Assembly: GCA_026708165.1 (NCBI GenBank) | Contig: JAPOVO010000336.1 | Span: forward strand, 1 to 8,337 | DNA length: 8,337 nt | Direction of reading: 5' to 3' | Source: Chloroflexota bacterium | GTDB lineage: Bacteria > Chloroflexota > UBA11872 > VXNJ01 | Shown here: positions 1 through 6,148 of the stretch, in pieces | How positions within the stretch are numbered: the first letter of the stretch is position 1 | Layout of the letters: every line of letters starts with the position of its first letter | Notes under the pieces: model-generated | Seen by the model: the letters and a program-made list of their open reading frames with translations, nothing else | What the model was told of the DNA's origin: nothing | Database searches by the model: none | Translations under genes and position numbers: made by a program

Positions 1-23
1 TGGGTCAAGGGCGCGGTCGCCCC

Positions 24-1406
24 TTGTCAAGTCTGTTCGGTGGCCCTTTCGCGGCCACAGCCCAGCATATACATTTGATCGGTATCGGCGGAATGGCGCT
101 CAGCGGAATCGCGCGCGTTCTCCTCGAACGCGGCTACAACGTTTCCGGGTCCGACGTCTCCCCATCGAGCTATACCGACCGGCTGGTCGAGTCCGGCGCG
201 GCGATCGCGATAGGACACGATTCAGCCAACGTCGAAGACGCCGACGCAGTCGTTTTCTCGGCGGCTATCGGGTCCGACAATCCGGAGCTGCGCAGGGCCG
301 CCGAACTGGGCATCCCCATCATGCGCCGCGCCGAAATCGTTGGCCGTCTGATGGACGAAAAGTCCGGCATTGCCGTGGCCGGAACCCACGGCAAGACCAC
401 CACGACCGCGATGATCGCCTTAATCCTGGATAGAGCCGGACTTTACCCCGGTTATCTCATCGGAGCCGATTCCCGGGACCTCGGTGGAAACGCCCGCTGG
501 GGCGCGGGCGAGCATCTGGTGGTCGAAGCCGACGAATACGACAGTGCGTTTCTCGAATACAACCCCGACGTTGCGCTTATCACTTACGTCGAGCCGGACC
601 ATCTCGACTATTTCGGTTCGGTAGAAAACATGGTACACGACTACTGCGCGTTCGCTGGCAGAGTCCATAAAGACGGAACGCTCTTGATCCGCAACGAAGG
701 GCCTTTGGTGAAGTCCGTAGCCACCGACGCTTCCTGCTCCGTCTTGTGGTTCGGCGAGGAAGGCGATTGGAAGATCGAAGAGTACCGGCCGGCCGGGTGG
801 TCCTCCGAGTTCACCGTCGTGGGACCCTCAGGCGCCGCACACCGCGTCCAGCTTGCCGTGCCGGGACTCCACAACGCCTACAACGCCCTCGCAGCTATCG
901 CCGCTGCGAAGGAAGTTGGAGTTGACCCCCGGACGTCGGCAGGTGCTCTCGCCGAGTTTTCGGGAGTCGACCGCAGATTCCAGCTGCTCGCCCAGGCGCG
1001 CGGAATATCGGTAGTCGAGGAGTACTCCCACCACCCCACCGAGGTGCGAGCCTCCATCCGGGCCGCTCGCGCCATCCAGTCCGAGCGCTTGTGGGTCGTC
1101 TTCCAGCCACACCTCCGGGGCAGGACCGAAGACTTCATGGAAGACTTCGCAAGATCGTTCGACGGAGCCGATCGGGTGACAATCGCCGAGATCTTCTCCC
1201 CGAGCGGACGCGAGGGGGATTCCCGGATTTCGGGCCGCGATCTGGCTGCGGCAATCGGTGGAGAAACGACCACCTTTCAGCCCACCCTCGATGGCTGTTT
1301 CCGCGAGATTCAAGACTCCGCCCGGGATGGCGACCTCCTCCTCATCATGGGCGCGGGCGACATCAACTCTCTAAGCTGCTCCGTCGCGGACTGGCTTCGG
1401 ACGTGA
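24..1406 (+). CDS. murC: UDP-N-acetylmuramate--L-alanine ligase (MurC)
   Basis: Cytoplasmic Mur ligase that joins L-alanine to UDP-MurNAc using ATP, the first amino-acid addition in peptidoglycan synthesis. Numbering from the TTG, three domains are visible. The UDP-binding Rossmann domain has IGIGG at 19-23. The central ATPase has GTHGKTTT at 120-127, EADEYD at 168-173 and DHLDYF at 192-197. The C-terminal ligase domain has GLHNAYNAL at 281-289, GVDRRF at 314-319, SHHPTEV at 335-341, QPHLRGRT at 361-368 and GAGDI at 443-447. At 460 residues it has normal family length. The start is uncertain: TTG at 24 has only a weak AAGGG upstream, and the frame is open to the left edge, so the true start may lie outside the window. 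EADEYD also occurs in Mpl, but HHPTE, DHLDY and the murB neighbour favour MurC. The last four bases overlap murB. Confidence 0.95.
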   Translation: MSSLFGGPFAATAQHIHLIGIGGMALSGIARVLLERGYNVSGSDVSPSSYTDRLVESGAAIAIGHDSANVEDADAVVFSAAIGSDNPELRRAAELGIPIMRRAEIVGRLMDEKSGIAVAGTHGKTTTTAMIALILDRAGLYPGYLIGADSRDLGGNARWGAGEHLVVEADEYDSAFLEYNPDVALITYVEPDHLDYFGSVENMVHDYCAFAGRVHKDGTLLIRNEGPLVKSVATDASCSVLWFGEEGDWKIEEYRPAGWSSEFTVVGPSGAAHRVQLAVPGLHNAYNALAAIAAAKEVGVDPRTSAGALAEFSGVDRRFQLLAQARGISVVEEYSHHPTEVRASIRAARAIQSERLWVVFQPHLRGRTEDFMEDFARSFDGADRVTIAEIFSPSGREGDSRISGRDLAAAIGGETTTFQPTLDGCFREIQDSARDGDLLLIMGAGDINSLSCSVADWLRT

Positions 1407-2326
1407 TCACAGTGACCGTGCCGCTCGCCACCGAATGGCCATTCCAGCTAGACCTCAAACAGGGACAGCCCCTTTCCGCCCACACCTACCTCGGCGTCGG
1501 CGGTCCGGCGGAGAATTACGTTGAAGTCAGCCAGACTGCAGACCTGATCGCCGTGCTCGACCACTGCCACCGCCACGATATCCCGGTGCTTGTGATCGGA
1601 GAAGGCTCGAACCTGCTGGTGGGTGACAAAGGCGTGCGAGGTCTCGTTGTCCGCAATGTCTGCCGCGAGATCCGCGATCTGAATGACGGCCGGATACAAG
1701 CCGATTCCGGCGTCCTTATGGGAAGGCTCGCGCATTGGTGCGCCGCACGCGGATACGCGGGACTGGAATTCGGCGTCGGAATTCCCGGAACCGTCGGCGG
1801 CTCGGTTTTCGGAAACGCCGGATGTTTCGGGACCGAAATGGCGGACATCCTTGAATCGGCTGATGTCTGGACCGCCGGAGACTTGACCACCATGGACAAC
1901 CAATCGCTTCAGTTCGGCTACAGATACAGCAAGCTCCGCCACACCGACGGAAACCCAGTCGTCGTCAGCGCCATTCTTCGCCGCCGGAGCGGCGATGCCG
2001 AAACCTCCAGACGCCGGATTACCGACCTCTCCCGCCGCCGTCGAGAAACTCAGCCTGCTGCGCGAAGCGCCGGGTCCGTTTTCAAAAACCCGCCGGGTGA
2101 CTACGCCGGCAGCCTGATCGACCGCGCCGGACTCAAGGGACGGCGGCGCGGCCGCGCCGTGATTTCAACCAAACACGCCAACTTCATAGTCAACGAAGGC
2201 GGAGCCACCGCATCCGACGTTTGGACGCTGATCGAAGATGCCAAAGCCGCGGTGCGAGAACTCTTCAACGTCGATCTGGAGCTTGAAGTACGGCTCGTGG
2301 GCGAAGGGTTCGGGAAAGACCGATGA
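1403..2326 (+). CDS. murB: UDP-N-acetylenolpyruvoylglucosamine reductase (MurB)
   Basis: Cytoplasmic FAD enzyme that reduces UDP-GlcNAc-enolpyruvate with NADPH to UDP-MurNAc, the substrate of MurC. I chose the GTG at 1403 because its GTGA overlaps the murC stop and gives 307 residues, the usual size. GTG at 1412 or 1418 would also work; the frame stays open upstream only by reading through murC. The FAD-binding domain shows TYLGVGGPAE at 28-37, GEGSNLLV at 66-73 and GIPGTVGG at 126-133 followed by NAG at 138-140. The C-terminal domain has YRYS at 173-176 (substrate/active-site Arg174), GSVFKNP at 224-230 with the proton-donor Ser225, KHANFIVN at 257-264, and LELEVRLVG at 292-300 with the catalytic Glu295. 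There is no insert around the YRYS region, which suggests the shorter type II form. No strong ribosome site precedes it, so translation is probably coupled to murC. Confidence 0.95.
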   Translation: MITVTVPLATEWPFQLDLKQGQPLSAHTYLGVGGPAENYVEVSQTADLIAVLDHCHRHDIPVLVIGEGSNLLVGDKGVRGLVVRNVCREIRDLNDGRIQADSGVLMGRLAHWCAARGYAGLEFGVGIPGTVGGSVFGNAGCFGTEMADILESADVWTAGDLTTMDNQSLQFGYRYSKLRHTDGNPVVVSAILRRRSGDAETSRRRITDLSRRRRETQPAARSAGSVFKNPPGDYAGSLIDRAGLKGRRRGRAVISTKHANFIVNEGGATASDVWTLIEDAKAAVRELFNVDLELEVRLVGEGFGKDR

Positions 2327-3063
2327 TCGCCGACTTCATGCTCCGTTACGGATCAAAGTGGGTGGCCGCGGGCTTCGCCTTGGTCTGCCTCCCCCTGCTG
2401 GCATGGAGGCTCACTTCCCCCACCTTTCGCATCGACCGCATGGTCGTGGTTCACGACCCGAGTTCGTCACCCGCGCTTATCAACAAGACCGACTTGCTCT
2501 CGCATCTGGGTTGGGTCAACGGGGAAAACGTGTTCTGGCTCGATACGACCAAAGTTGCCGAGCAAGTTGAAGCCGACCCGGCCGTCCGGTGGGCCGCCGT
2601 CGAAGCAGGCATCGACGGCGAGTTGCGCCTGGTCGTCACTTACCGGCAGCCGGTCGCCAACTGGCAAGCCAATGGGGCCAGTTATCTCGTCGGAAAGGGC
2701 GCAATCCTGCTGGCCGAAGGCTCGGATAGCTCCCTGCCGCTGACAATTCATCAGATCGAAGGCGAACCCGTCAAGGTGGGGCAGCAGGTGAACCCCGACG
2801 CGCTCGAAATGGCCTACAAGCTCAACCGAAATCTCCCTGTAATGGGAATTCATCCGTCGGTGATCGCCTACTCCGCCACCGGCGGACTCGTCATCCGCGA
2901 CAACGCGGAACGCGAGATCATATTCGGTCCGCCACAAGACCTGACCGCAAAGCTTGTCAGCCTCAAGGCAGTTCTCGACGATGTCGCCCGTCAGGGCGAA
3001 CAGGCCGACCGAATCGACTTGCGCCCGCTCGACAGGCCCACCTACAAGATCCGTGACCGATAG
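2323..3063 (+). CDS. ftsQ: Cell division protein FtsQ/DivIB
   Basis: Bitopic membrane protein of the divisome that links FtsB/FtsL and the septal synthase FtsWI to the early ring. The 246-residue product has a short cytoplasmic head (1-12), one hydrophobic segment at about 13-29, then an extracytoplasmic POTRA-type domain at about 35-108 containing NGENVFWLD at 66-74 and the DPAVRWAAV segment at 85-93. The start of the beta domain carries QPVANW at 109-114 and YLVGKG at 121-126. Family members usually have a VD-x-x-G at that last spot; here Asp is Gly. The fold is recognised from this layout and from context, as FtsQ sequences diverge strongly. The ATG overlaps the murB TGA as ATGA, so it is probably co-translated with murB. 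It ends 192 bases before ftsA, with a palindromic repeat starting about 20 bases after its stop. Confidence 0.88.
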   Translation: MIADFMLRYGSKWVAAGFALVCLPLLAWRLTSPTFRIDRMVVVHDPSSSPALINKTDLLSHLGWVNGENVFWLDTTKVAEQVEADPAVRWAAVEAGIDGELRLVVTYRQPVANWQANGASYLVGKGAILLAEGSDSSLPLTIHQIEGEPVKVGQQVNPDALEMAYKLNRNLPVMGIHPSVIAYSATGGLVIRDNAEREIIFGPPQDLTAKLVSLKAVLDDVARQGEQADRIDLRPLDRPTYKIRDR

Positions 3064-3082
3064 ACGAGACCTTCTCATTCAC

Positions 3083-3110
3083 CGTCATTCCCGCCAAAGC
3101 GGGAATCCAG
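3083..3110. repeat. Palindromic intergenic repeat, copy 1
   Basis: A 28-base unit with CGTC at the left, CCAG at the right and a 20-base palindrome between them. ATTCCCGC (3087-3094) pairs perfectly with GCGGGAAT (3099-3106) around a CAAA loop. The core fits ATTCCC-N8-GGGAAT, the form of the neisserial dRS3 repeat, and resembles small dispersed repeats seen in many environmental bacteria. Two related copies occur at 5861-5888 and 5956-5983 in the same orientation. No T-run follows, so it is not a standard intrinsic terminator. It could still protect the 3' end of the murC-murB-ftsQ transcript. Confidence 0.85.
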
Positions 3111-3127
3111 AGGCCGTGAGGCGCACC

Positions 3128-3155
3128 TTGTCGGTAGTTGGTTCATCTCTACAAC
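3128..3155 (+). promoter_or_regulatory. Weak candidate promoter upstream of ftsA
   Basis: TTGTCG at 3128-3133 and TACAAC at 3150-3155 are separated by 16 bases; each matches four of six sigma-70 consensus positions. The match is weak and found by eye. It is listed because the 192-base gap breaks the overlap pattern seen upstream, and because the candidate before ftsZ uses the same TTGTCG with the same spacing. Confidence 0.22.
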
Positions 3156-3241
3156 CCCCGCCAGTTGGAAGTTACGCGAAGCTCCCTGGAAGCATGACTC
3201 AAGCTGCGTTAGCCGCTCGCACTGTACAAGTCGGTCGCGCC

Positions 3242-3247
3242 GGAGGA
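3242..3247 (+). promoter_or_regulatory. Strong ribosome binding site for ftsA
   Basis: GGAGGA lies nine bases (counted from the end of GGAGG) before the ATG at 3256. It is the clearest Shine-Dalgarno sequence in the window and fixes the ftsA start. Upstream genes in the cluster rely on overlaps instead. Confidence 0.85.
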
Positions 3248-3255
3248 ACCGTCTG

Positions 3256-4518
3256 ATGCCAAAACGGGATATCGTCGTTGGACTGGACGTGGGCACCACC
3301 AAGACGGCCGTCGTTATCGGCGAGCTGTACCGGGAGTCGCAGCTTCACATACTCGGCATCGGTACTGCCCCCTCGCGGGGCCTTCGCGGCGGTCAGGTCG
3401 TCGACATCATACGCACCAGCGAAGCTATCGACGAGGCCGCGCTCAGAGCCGAGCGCGCGGCCGGCGTGCGGCTCGAAAAGGTCCACATCGGAATCGCCGG
3501 GGGCCATCTCGAATCCCACAGCGAGCGTGCGCAGCTCTCGCTTCAAAGGGACGAATATCGCGTCTACCCACGCCACATCAACGCCGTCGTGCGCGCCGCC
3601 GCGTCCGTGCCCCTGCCGGAACATCGCGAGGTCGTCGCAGTCATTCCCAAAACGTTCACGGTCGACTCGATGACCAGCATTGCCGATCCTCGAGGCCTCG
3701 CGGGCCGGTCCCTGCAAGTCGACGCCCACATCGTCACCGGCGCGGCCAATTCGATGCGCAATCTCGAACAATGTGTCGATGTCGCCCGAATTGGACTCGA
3801 AGGCCGCATCCTCCAGCCGCTCGCCTCGGCCGAGGCGTGCCTCACCCCCGAGCAGCGCCGCGCCGGGGTCGTGTTGATCGATATAGGCGGCGGTACTACC
3901 GACGTTGCCGTCTTCTTTGAAGAAGCCTGCTGGCATATCTCGGTCATAGACATCGGCGGTGAGTTGGTCACCTCCGACATTTCCCGCGGACTTGGCCTGC
4001 CCAGAGCCGTAGCCGAAGAACTGAAGACTCAGAACAGCCGGATCGATCCATCTGCTGCCGAGGACAACTCCGTCATCGAGGTGCCCGGATTCGACCGGGG
4101 CGCGCCAATAGAAATTCGACGCTGCGATCTCGCCGAAGTGGTCGAGGCCCGTATGGAAGAGATTCTCGTGATGGCAAAAGACGCCATCGTGCGGAGCGGT
4201 TACTACAACCTTCTCCCCGCCGGCGTAGTTTTGACGGGCGGCGGATCGCAGATTCAAGGGTTGACGAACCTTGCGGCCAAAGTCATGGACACCAGTGCCG
4301 CGCTCGGACGCCCCCCCGCCTTCTATGGCCTTAGCGAGGAGGTGCGTCAGCCGGAGTTCTCGACCGGCATCGGACTAGTCCTGGCCGGGCTCAAGACTCG
4401 CGTGACGGGGAGCTGGCTTCAGCGTGAGCCAACGGGAGTAAACGCGCTGATTGCCCGCGCCCAGGGGCGATTCCGCACGCTTCTTTCGCCCAAGCCCCGT
4501 TGGGAAACGGAGTCATAG
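3256..4518 (+). CDS. ftsA: Cell division protein FtsA
   Basis: Actin-like ATPase that tethers FtsZ filaments to the inner face of the membrane and recruits later division proteins. The 420-residue product has normal length. The phosphate-1 motif is GLDVGTTKTAVV at 9-20, phosphate-2 is DIGGGTTDVAVF at 209-220, and the adenosine motif is LTGGGSQIQGL at 326-336. The FtsA-specific 1C subdomain falls at about 85-165 in place of an actin subdomain, with a typical VDSM...DPRGLAGRSL stretch around 136-153. The C-terminus (about 395-411, ALIARAQGRFRTLL) can form a short amphipathic helix of the kind that binds membrane. FtsZ is encoded next and carries the matching C-terminal peptide. The good GGAGG supports the ATG. 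A seven-C run at 4310-4316 is a possible sequencing weak point, but the frame stays intact through it. Confidence 0.96.
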   Translation: MPKRDIVVGLDVGTTKTAVVIGELYRESQLHILGIGTAPSRGLRGGQVVDIIRTSEAIDEAALRAERAAGVRLEKVHIGIAGGHLESHSERAQLSLQRDEYRVYPRHINAVVRAAASVPLPEHREVVAVIPKTFTVDSMTSIADPRGLAGRSLQVDAHIVTGAANSMRNLEQCVDVARIGLEGRILQPLASAEACLTPEQRRAGVVLIDIGGGTTDVAVFFEEACWHISVIDIGGELVTSDISRGLGLPRAVAEELKTQNSRIDPSAAEDNSVIEVPGFDRGAPIEIRRCDLAEVVEARMEEILVMAKDAIVRSGYYNLLPAGVVLTGGGSQIQGLTNLAAKVMDTSAALGRPPAFYGLSEEVRQPEFSTGIGLVLAGLKTRVTGSWLQREPTGVNALIARAQGRFRTLLSPKPRWETES

Positions 4519-4521
4519 CTG

Positions 4522-4566
4522 TTGTCGTTATGTGAACTTGACGTATTATGTAAACTCCCTATTTAC
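4522..4566 (+). promoter_or_regulatory. Candidate ftsZ promoter in an AT-rich island
   Basis: The first part of the ftsA-ftsZ gap is clearly AT-richer than its surroundings. Two overlapping hexamer pairs are possible. One is TTGTCG (4522-4527), 16 bases, TATTAT (4544-4549, five of six consensus). The other is TTGACG (4538-4543), 16 bases, TATTTA (4560-4565). Either would give a leader of about 85-105 bases before the ftsZ ATG. Assigned by eye only; extra expression of ftsZ relative to upstream division genes is common in bacteria and would fit. Confidence 0.45.
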
Positions 4567-4567
4567 A
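4549..4567. promoter_or_regulatory. Inverted repeat, possible operator before ftsZ
   Basis: TGTAAA (4549-4554) and TTTACA (4562-4567) form a perfect 6-bp inverted repeat with seven bases between. It covers the expected transcription start of the TTGTCG/TATTAT promoter or the -10 of the alternative. The position suits a dimeric repressor, but I do not recognise the site as belonging to any known regulator, and a chance palindrome is possible. Confidence 0.35.
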
Positions 4568-4644
4568 GGCGCTTTGTCTGCATTGATCCGGCCGAGTCAG
4601 ATCACGCGCCCGGAATTCGCGTTCGATGTCCCGAAGTTCCAGAG

Positions 4645-4650
4645 AAAGGT
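4645..4650 (+). promoter_or_regulatory. Likely ribosome binding site for ftsZ
   Basis: AAAGGT lies 11 bases before ATG 4662. AAGGA at 4655-4659 is a better match but only two bases from the ATG, too close for normal use. Neither serves ATG 4626, so together they favour the 4662 start. Confidence 0.5.
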
Positions 4651-4661
4651 CGATAAGGATC

Positions 4662-5837
4662 ATGGCTGAGGAAACGCGCGGCGGCAGCAAAGTCACCCGC
4701 CTGACTACGTCCGGACGTGCTCGTCACGAAGCCGGTCCCGGCGCCGGCTCCCAACCCGGCATGGAGACTTTCGCGGCCATCAAGGTAATCGGAGTCGGCG
4801 GTGGCGGCGGCAATGCTGTCGATCGCATGATCCGCTCCAATATCGCCGGCCTCGAGTTCATCACCGTCAACACCGACGCGCAGGCGCTGATGCGGTCGCT
4901 CGCGCCGACCCGCATCCGTATCGGCGACAAGGCCACCAAGGGGCTCGGCTCCGGCGGCGATCCTAGTCTCGGCCAGAAGGCCGCCGAAGAGAACATCGAA
5001 GAGATTTCGGAGGCCCTGACCGGAGCCGACATGGTGTTTGTCGCGACCGGCATGGGCGGCGGCACCGGTACCGGCGGAGCGCCGGTCATCGCCGAGCTCG
5101 CCCAAGAACGAGGCGCACTCGCCGTGGCGGTCGTCACAAAACCGTTCGAGTTTGAAGGAGCTACGCGTGCCCGCGTCGCCGACGAAGGCCTGCAAGAGCT
5201 GCACGACCGCGTCGACACCCTCATCACCATACCCAACGACAAGATTCTGCAAATCGCCGACAAGAAGATGCCCATCACCGACGCCTTCCGGCTCGCTGAC
5301 GACGTTCTCCGGCAGGCCATCCAGGGCATATCCGACCTCATAACCCAGCCCGGACTCATCAACCTCGACTTCAACGACGTGCGCGCCATCATGACGCAGG
5401 CCGGCACCGCGCTTATGGCGCTGGGCGAGTCCAGCGGTGAAAACCGCGCGGTTCAGGCTATCGAGGCGGCCTTGAACAGTCCGCTGCTCGACGTTTCCAT
5501 CGACGGCGCGAAAGGCGTTCTCCTCAATTTCACCGGTGGGATGGACTTGAGCCTCTTCGAAATTAACGAGGCAGCATCTATCGTTTCGGAGGCAGCCGAC
5601 CCACACGCCAACATCATCTTCGGCGCGGTCATCGACGAAACCATGGAAACCGACATAAAGGTCACCGTGATCGCCACCGGCTTCGAGGGATTGCGATCCG
5701 CCCCCGCCGCGCAGCGGCGCGACACACGGTTCGGCGGTGTCAGACAGCTCGGCATCGAGCCGCCGCGTTCGGGCGACCGTACCGAGTTGGACATACCGGC
5801 GTTCCTACGCCGCCGCGGTCGCGGATCGTCCGGCTAG
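4662..5837 (+). CDS. ftsZ: Cell division protein FtsZ
   Basis: Tubulin-like GTPase that polymerises into the cytokinetic ring. I chose ATG 4662 (391 residues): AAAGGT at 4645-4650 sits 11 bases upstream, while ATG 4626 lacks a ribosome site. A third ATG (residue 34) would start close to the conserved core. The GTPase domain begins IKVIGVGGGGGNAV at 40-53, has the GGGTGTG signature at 132-138 and NDK at 192-194. The T7 loop is NLDFNDVR at 234-241 with both catalytic aspartates (236, 239). The C-terminal domain ends near 343. A short linker of about 30 residues, rich in Arg, Pro and Gly, leads to the conserved peptide LDIPAFLRRRGRG at 376-388, which would bind FtsA. The N-terminus carries about 34 extra basic, low-complexity residues before the core. 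No gene follows for 311 bases, so it may end its transcript here. Confidence 0.97.
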   Translation: MAEETRGGSKVTRLTTSGRARHEAGPGAGSQPGMETFAAIKVIGVGGGGGNAVDRMIRSNIAGLEFITVNTDAQALMRSLAPTRIRIGDKATKGLGSGGDPSLGQKAAEENIEEISEALTGADMVFVATGMGGGTGTGGAPVIAELAQERGALAVAVVTKPFEFEGATRARVADEGLQELHDRVDTLITIPNDKILQIADKKMPITDAFRLADDVLRQAIQGISDLITQPGLINLDFNDVRAIMTQAGTALMALGESSGENRAVQAIEAALNSPLLDVSIDGAKGVLLNFTGGMDLSLFEINEAASIVSEAADPHANIIFGAVIDETMETDIKVTVIATGFEGLRSAPAAQRRDTRFGGVRQLGIEPPRSGDRTELDIPAFLRRRGRGSSG

Positions 5838-5860
5838 CAACCTGCCCGACGCCCCTTCAC

Positions 5861-5888
5861 CGTCATTCCGGCAAAACCCGGAATCCAG
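5861..5888. repeat. Palindromic intergenic repeat, copy 2
   Basis: Same 28-base plan as the copy before ftsA: CGTC, a 20-base palindrome, CCAG. ATTCCGG (5865-5871) pairs with CCGGAAT (5878-5884). Relative to copy 1 it differs at core positions 6, 9, 13 and 15. Positions 6 and 15 pair with each other and changed together from C-G to G-C, preserving the stem. The shared sequence extends left as TTCACCGTCATTCC (5856-5869, matching 3078-3091). It begins about 20 bases after the ftsZ stop, as copy 1 does after ftsQ. Confidence 0.85.
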
Positions 5889-5890
5889 TC

Positions 5891-5928
5891 CCCTCTCCCT
5901 TGATGGGAGAGGGATAGGGTGAGGGTGA
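5891..5928. repeat. 9-bp hairpin with tandem AGGGTG tail
   Basis: CCCTCTCCC (5891-5899) and GGGAGAGGG (5905-5913) form a perfect stem with loop TTGAT. ATA-like bases follow and then AGGGTG twice (5916-5921, 5922-5927). It starts two bases after repeat copy 2, so the two hairpins look like one composite element of about 70 bases. Hairpins of this CCCTCTCCC type with a GGGTGAGGGTGA tail recur as dispersed repeats in many GC-rich bacterial genomes; that comparison is from memory. There is no T-run, so termination would need another mechanism. Confidence 0.75.
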
Positions 5929-5955
5929 AATCTCCCCAGCCCGATGTGCCCCATC

Positions 5956-5983
5956 CGTCATCGCCGCGAAAGCGGGAAGCCAG
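5956..5983. repeat. Palindromic intergenic repeat, decayed copy 3
   Basis: CGTC and CCAG flank a 20-base core (5960-5979) that differs from copy 1 at core positions 3, 4, 9 and 20. CCGC-GAAA-GCGG still pairs (4 bp with a GAAA loop), but the outer stem is broken, so this looks like a degenerate member in the same orientation. Confidence 0.7.
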
Positions 5984-6133
5984 TCGTCAACTAGTCGCCG
6001 CGCGTCCGCTTCCCGTTCGCCTACTCACCGTTTTGGCATTGACTCTCGACACAGATGCCCCGATCTGCTGGAAGGCCATGGCTCTCTCGCCCGTACCCGG
6101 CCACCCACGTTCCTAATAGCTACCAACTCCCCT

Positions 6134-6139
6134 TAAAAT
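6134..6139 (+). promoter_or_regulatory. Possible -10 element immediately upstream of yggS
   Basis: TAAAAT matches five of six positions of the -10 consensus and ends nine bases before the yggS ATG. Transcription starting at the usual distance would begin at or next to that ATG, giving a leaderless or near-leaderless message. No good -35 is seen 16-18 bases upstream. Its TAA is also an in-frame stop for yggS. Confidence 0.3.
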
Positions 6140-6148
6140 CCAATTGAC

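Larger units (their letters stand above)
5838..6148. other. 311-base intergenic region rich in hairpin repeats
   Basis: No credible gene lies between ftsZ and yggS. An open frame at 5919-6116 crosses the repeats, encodes a Pro/Arg-rich peptide with no recognisable family, and is judged spurious. From left to right the gap holds repeat copy 2, an adjoining CCCTCTCCC hairpin with tandem AGGGTG, and a decayed copy 3 at 5956-5983. About 130 bases follow in which I see nothing beyond weak promoter-like hexamers. It ends in an AT-rich stretch directly before yggS. Confidence 0.8.

Noticed and set aside
1..23. Tail of an upstream gene such as murG
   Set aside because: Only 23 bases are available and no recognisable C-terminal sequence can be read in any frame.
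1091..1402. Upstream extension of the murB frame
   Set aside because: This part reads murC out of frame as an Arg/Pro-rich stretch; real MurB similarity begins after the GTG at 1403.
24..1406. Mpl (murein peptide ligase) instead of MurC
   Set aside because: EADEYDSAF is shared with Mpl, but DHLDYF, SHHPTEV and the direct overlap with murB fit MurC better.
3199..4257. Long minus-strand open frame (352 codons) opposite ftsA
   Set aside because: It is antisense to a fully recognisable FtsA, has no family resemblance, and arises from GC-rich third codon positions.
4310..4316. Possible frameshift at a seven-C run in ftsA
   Set aside because: The FtsA frame and motifs continue normally on both sides and the protein has the expected length.
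4602..5606. Long minus-strand open frame (334 codons) opposite ftsZ
   Set aside because: Antisense shadow of FtsZ; composition is typical of reversed codons (runs of Gly/Val/Asp) and there is no domain.
5891..5913. Intrinsic terminator for ftsZ
   Set aside because: The stem is strong, but the bases after it are purine-rich (ATAGGGTG), with no T-run on the + strand.
5919..6116. 65-codon open frame between ftsZ and yggS
   Set aside because: It starts inside the AGGGTG repeat, runs through repeat copy 3, has no ribosome site and no recognisable product.
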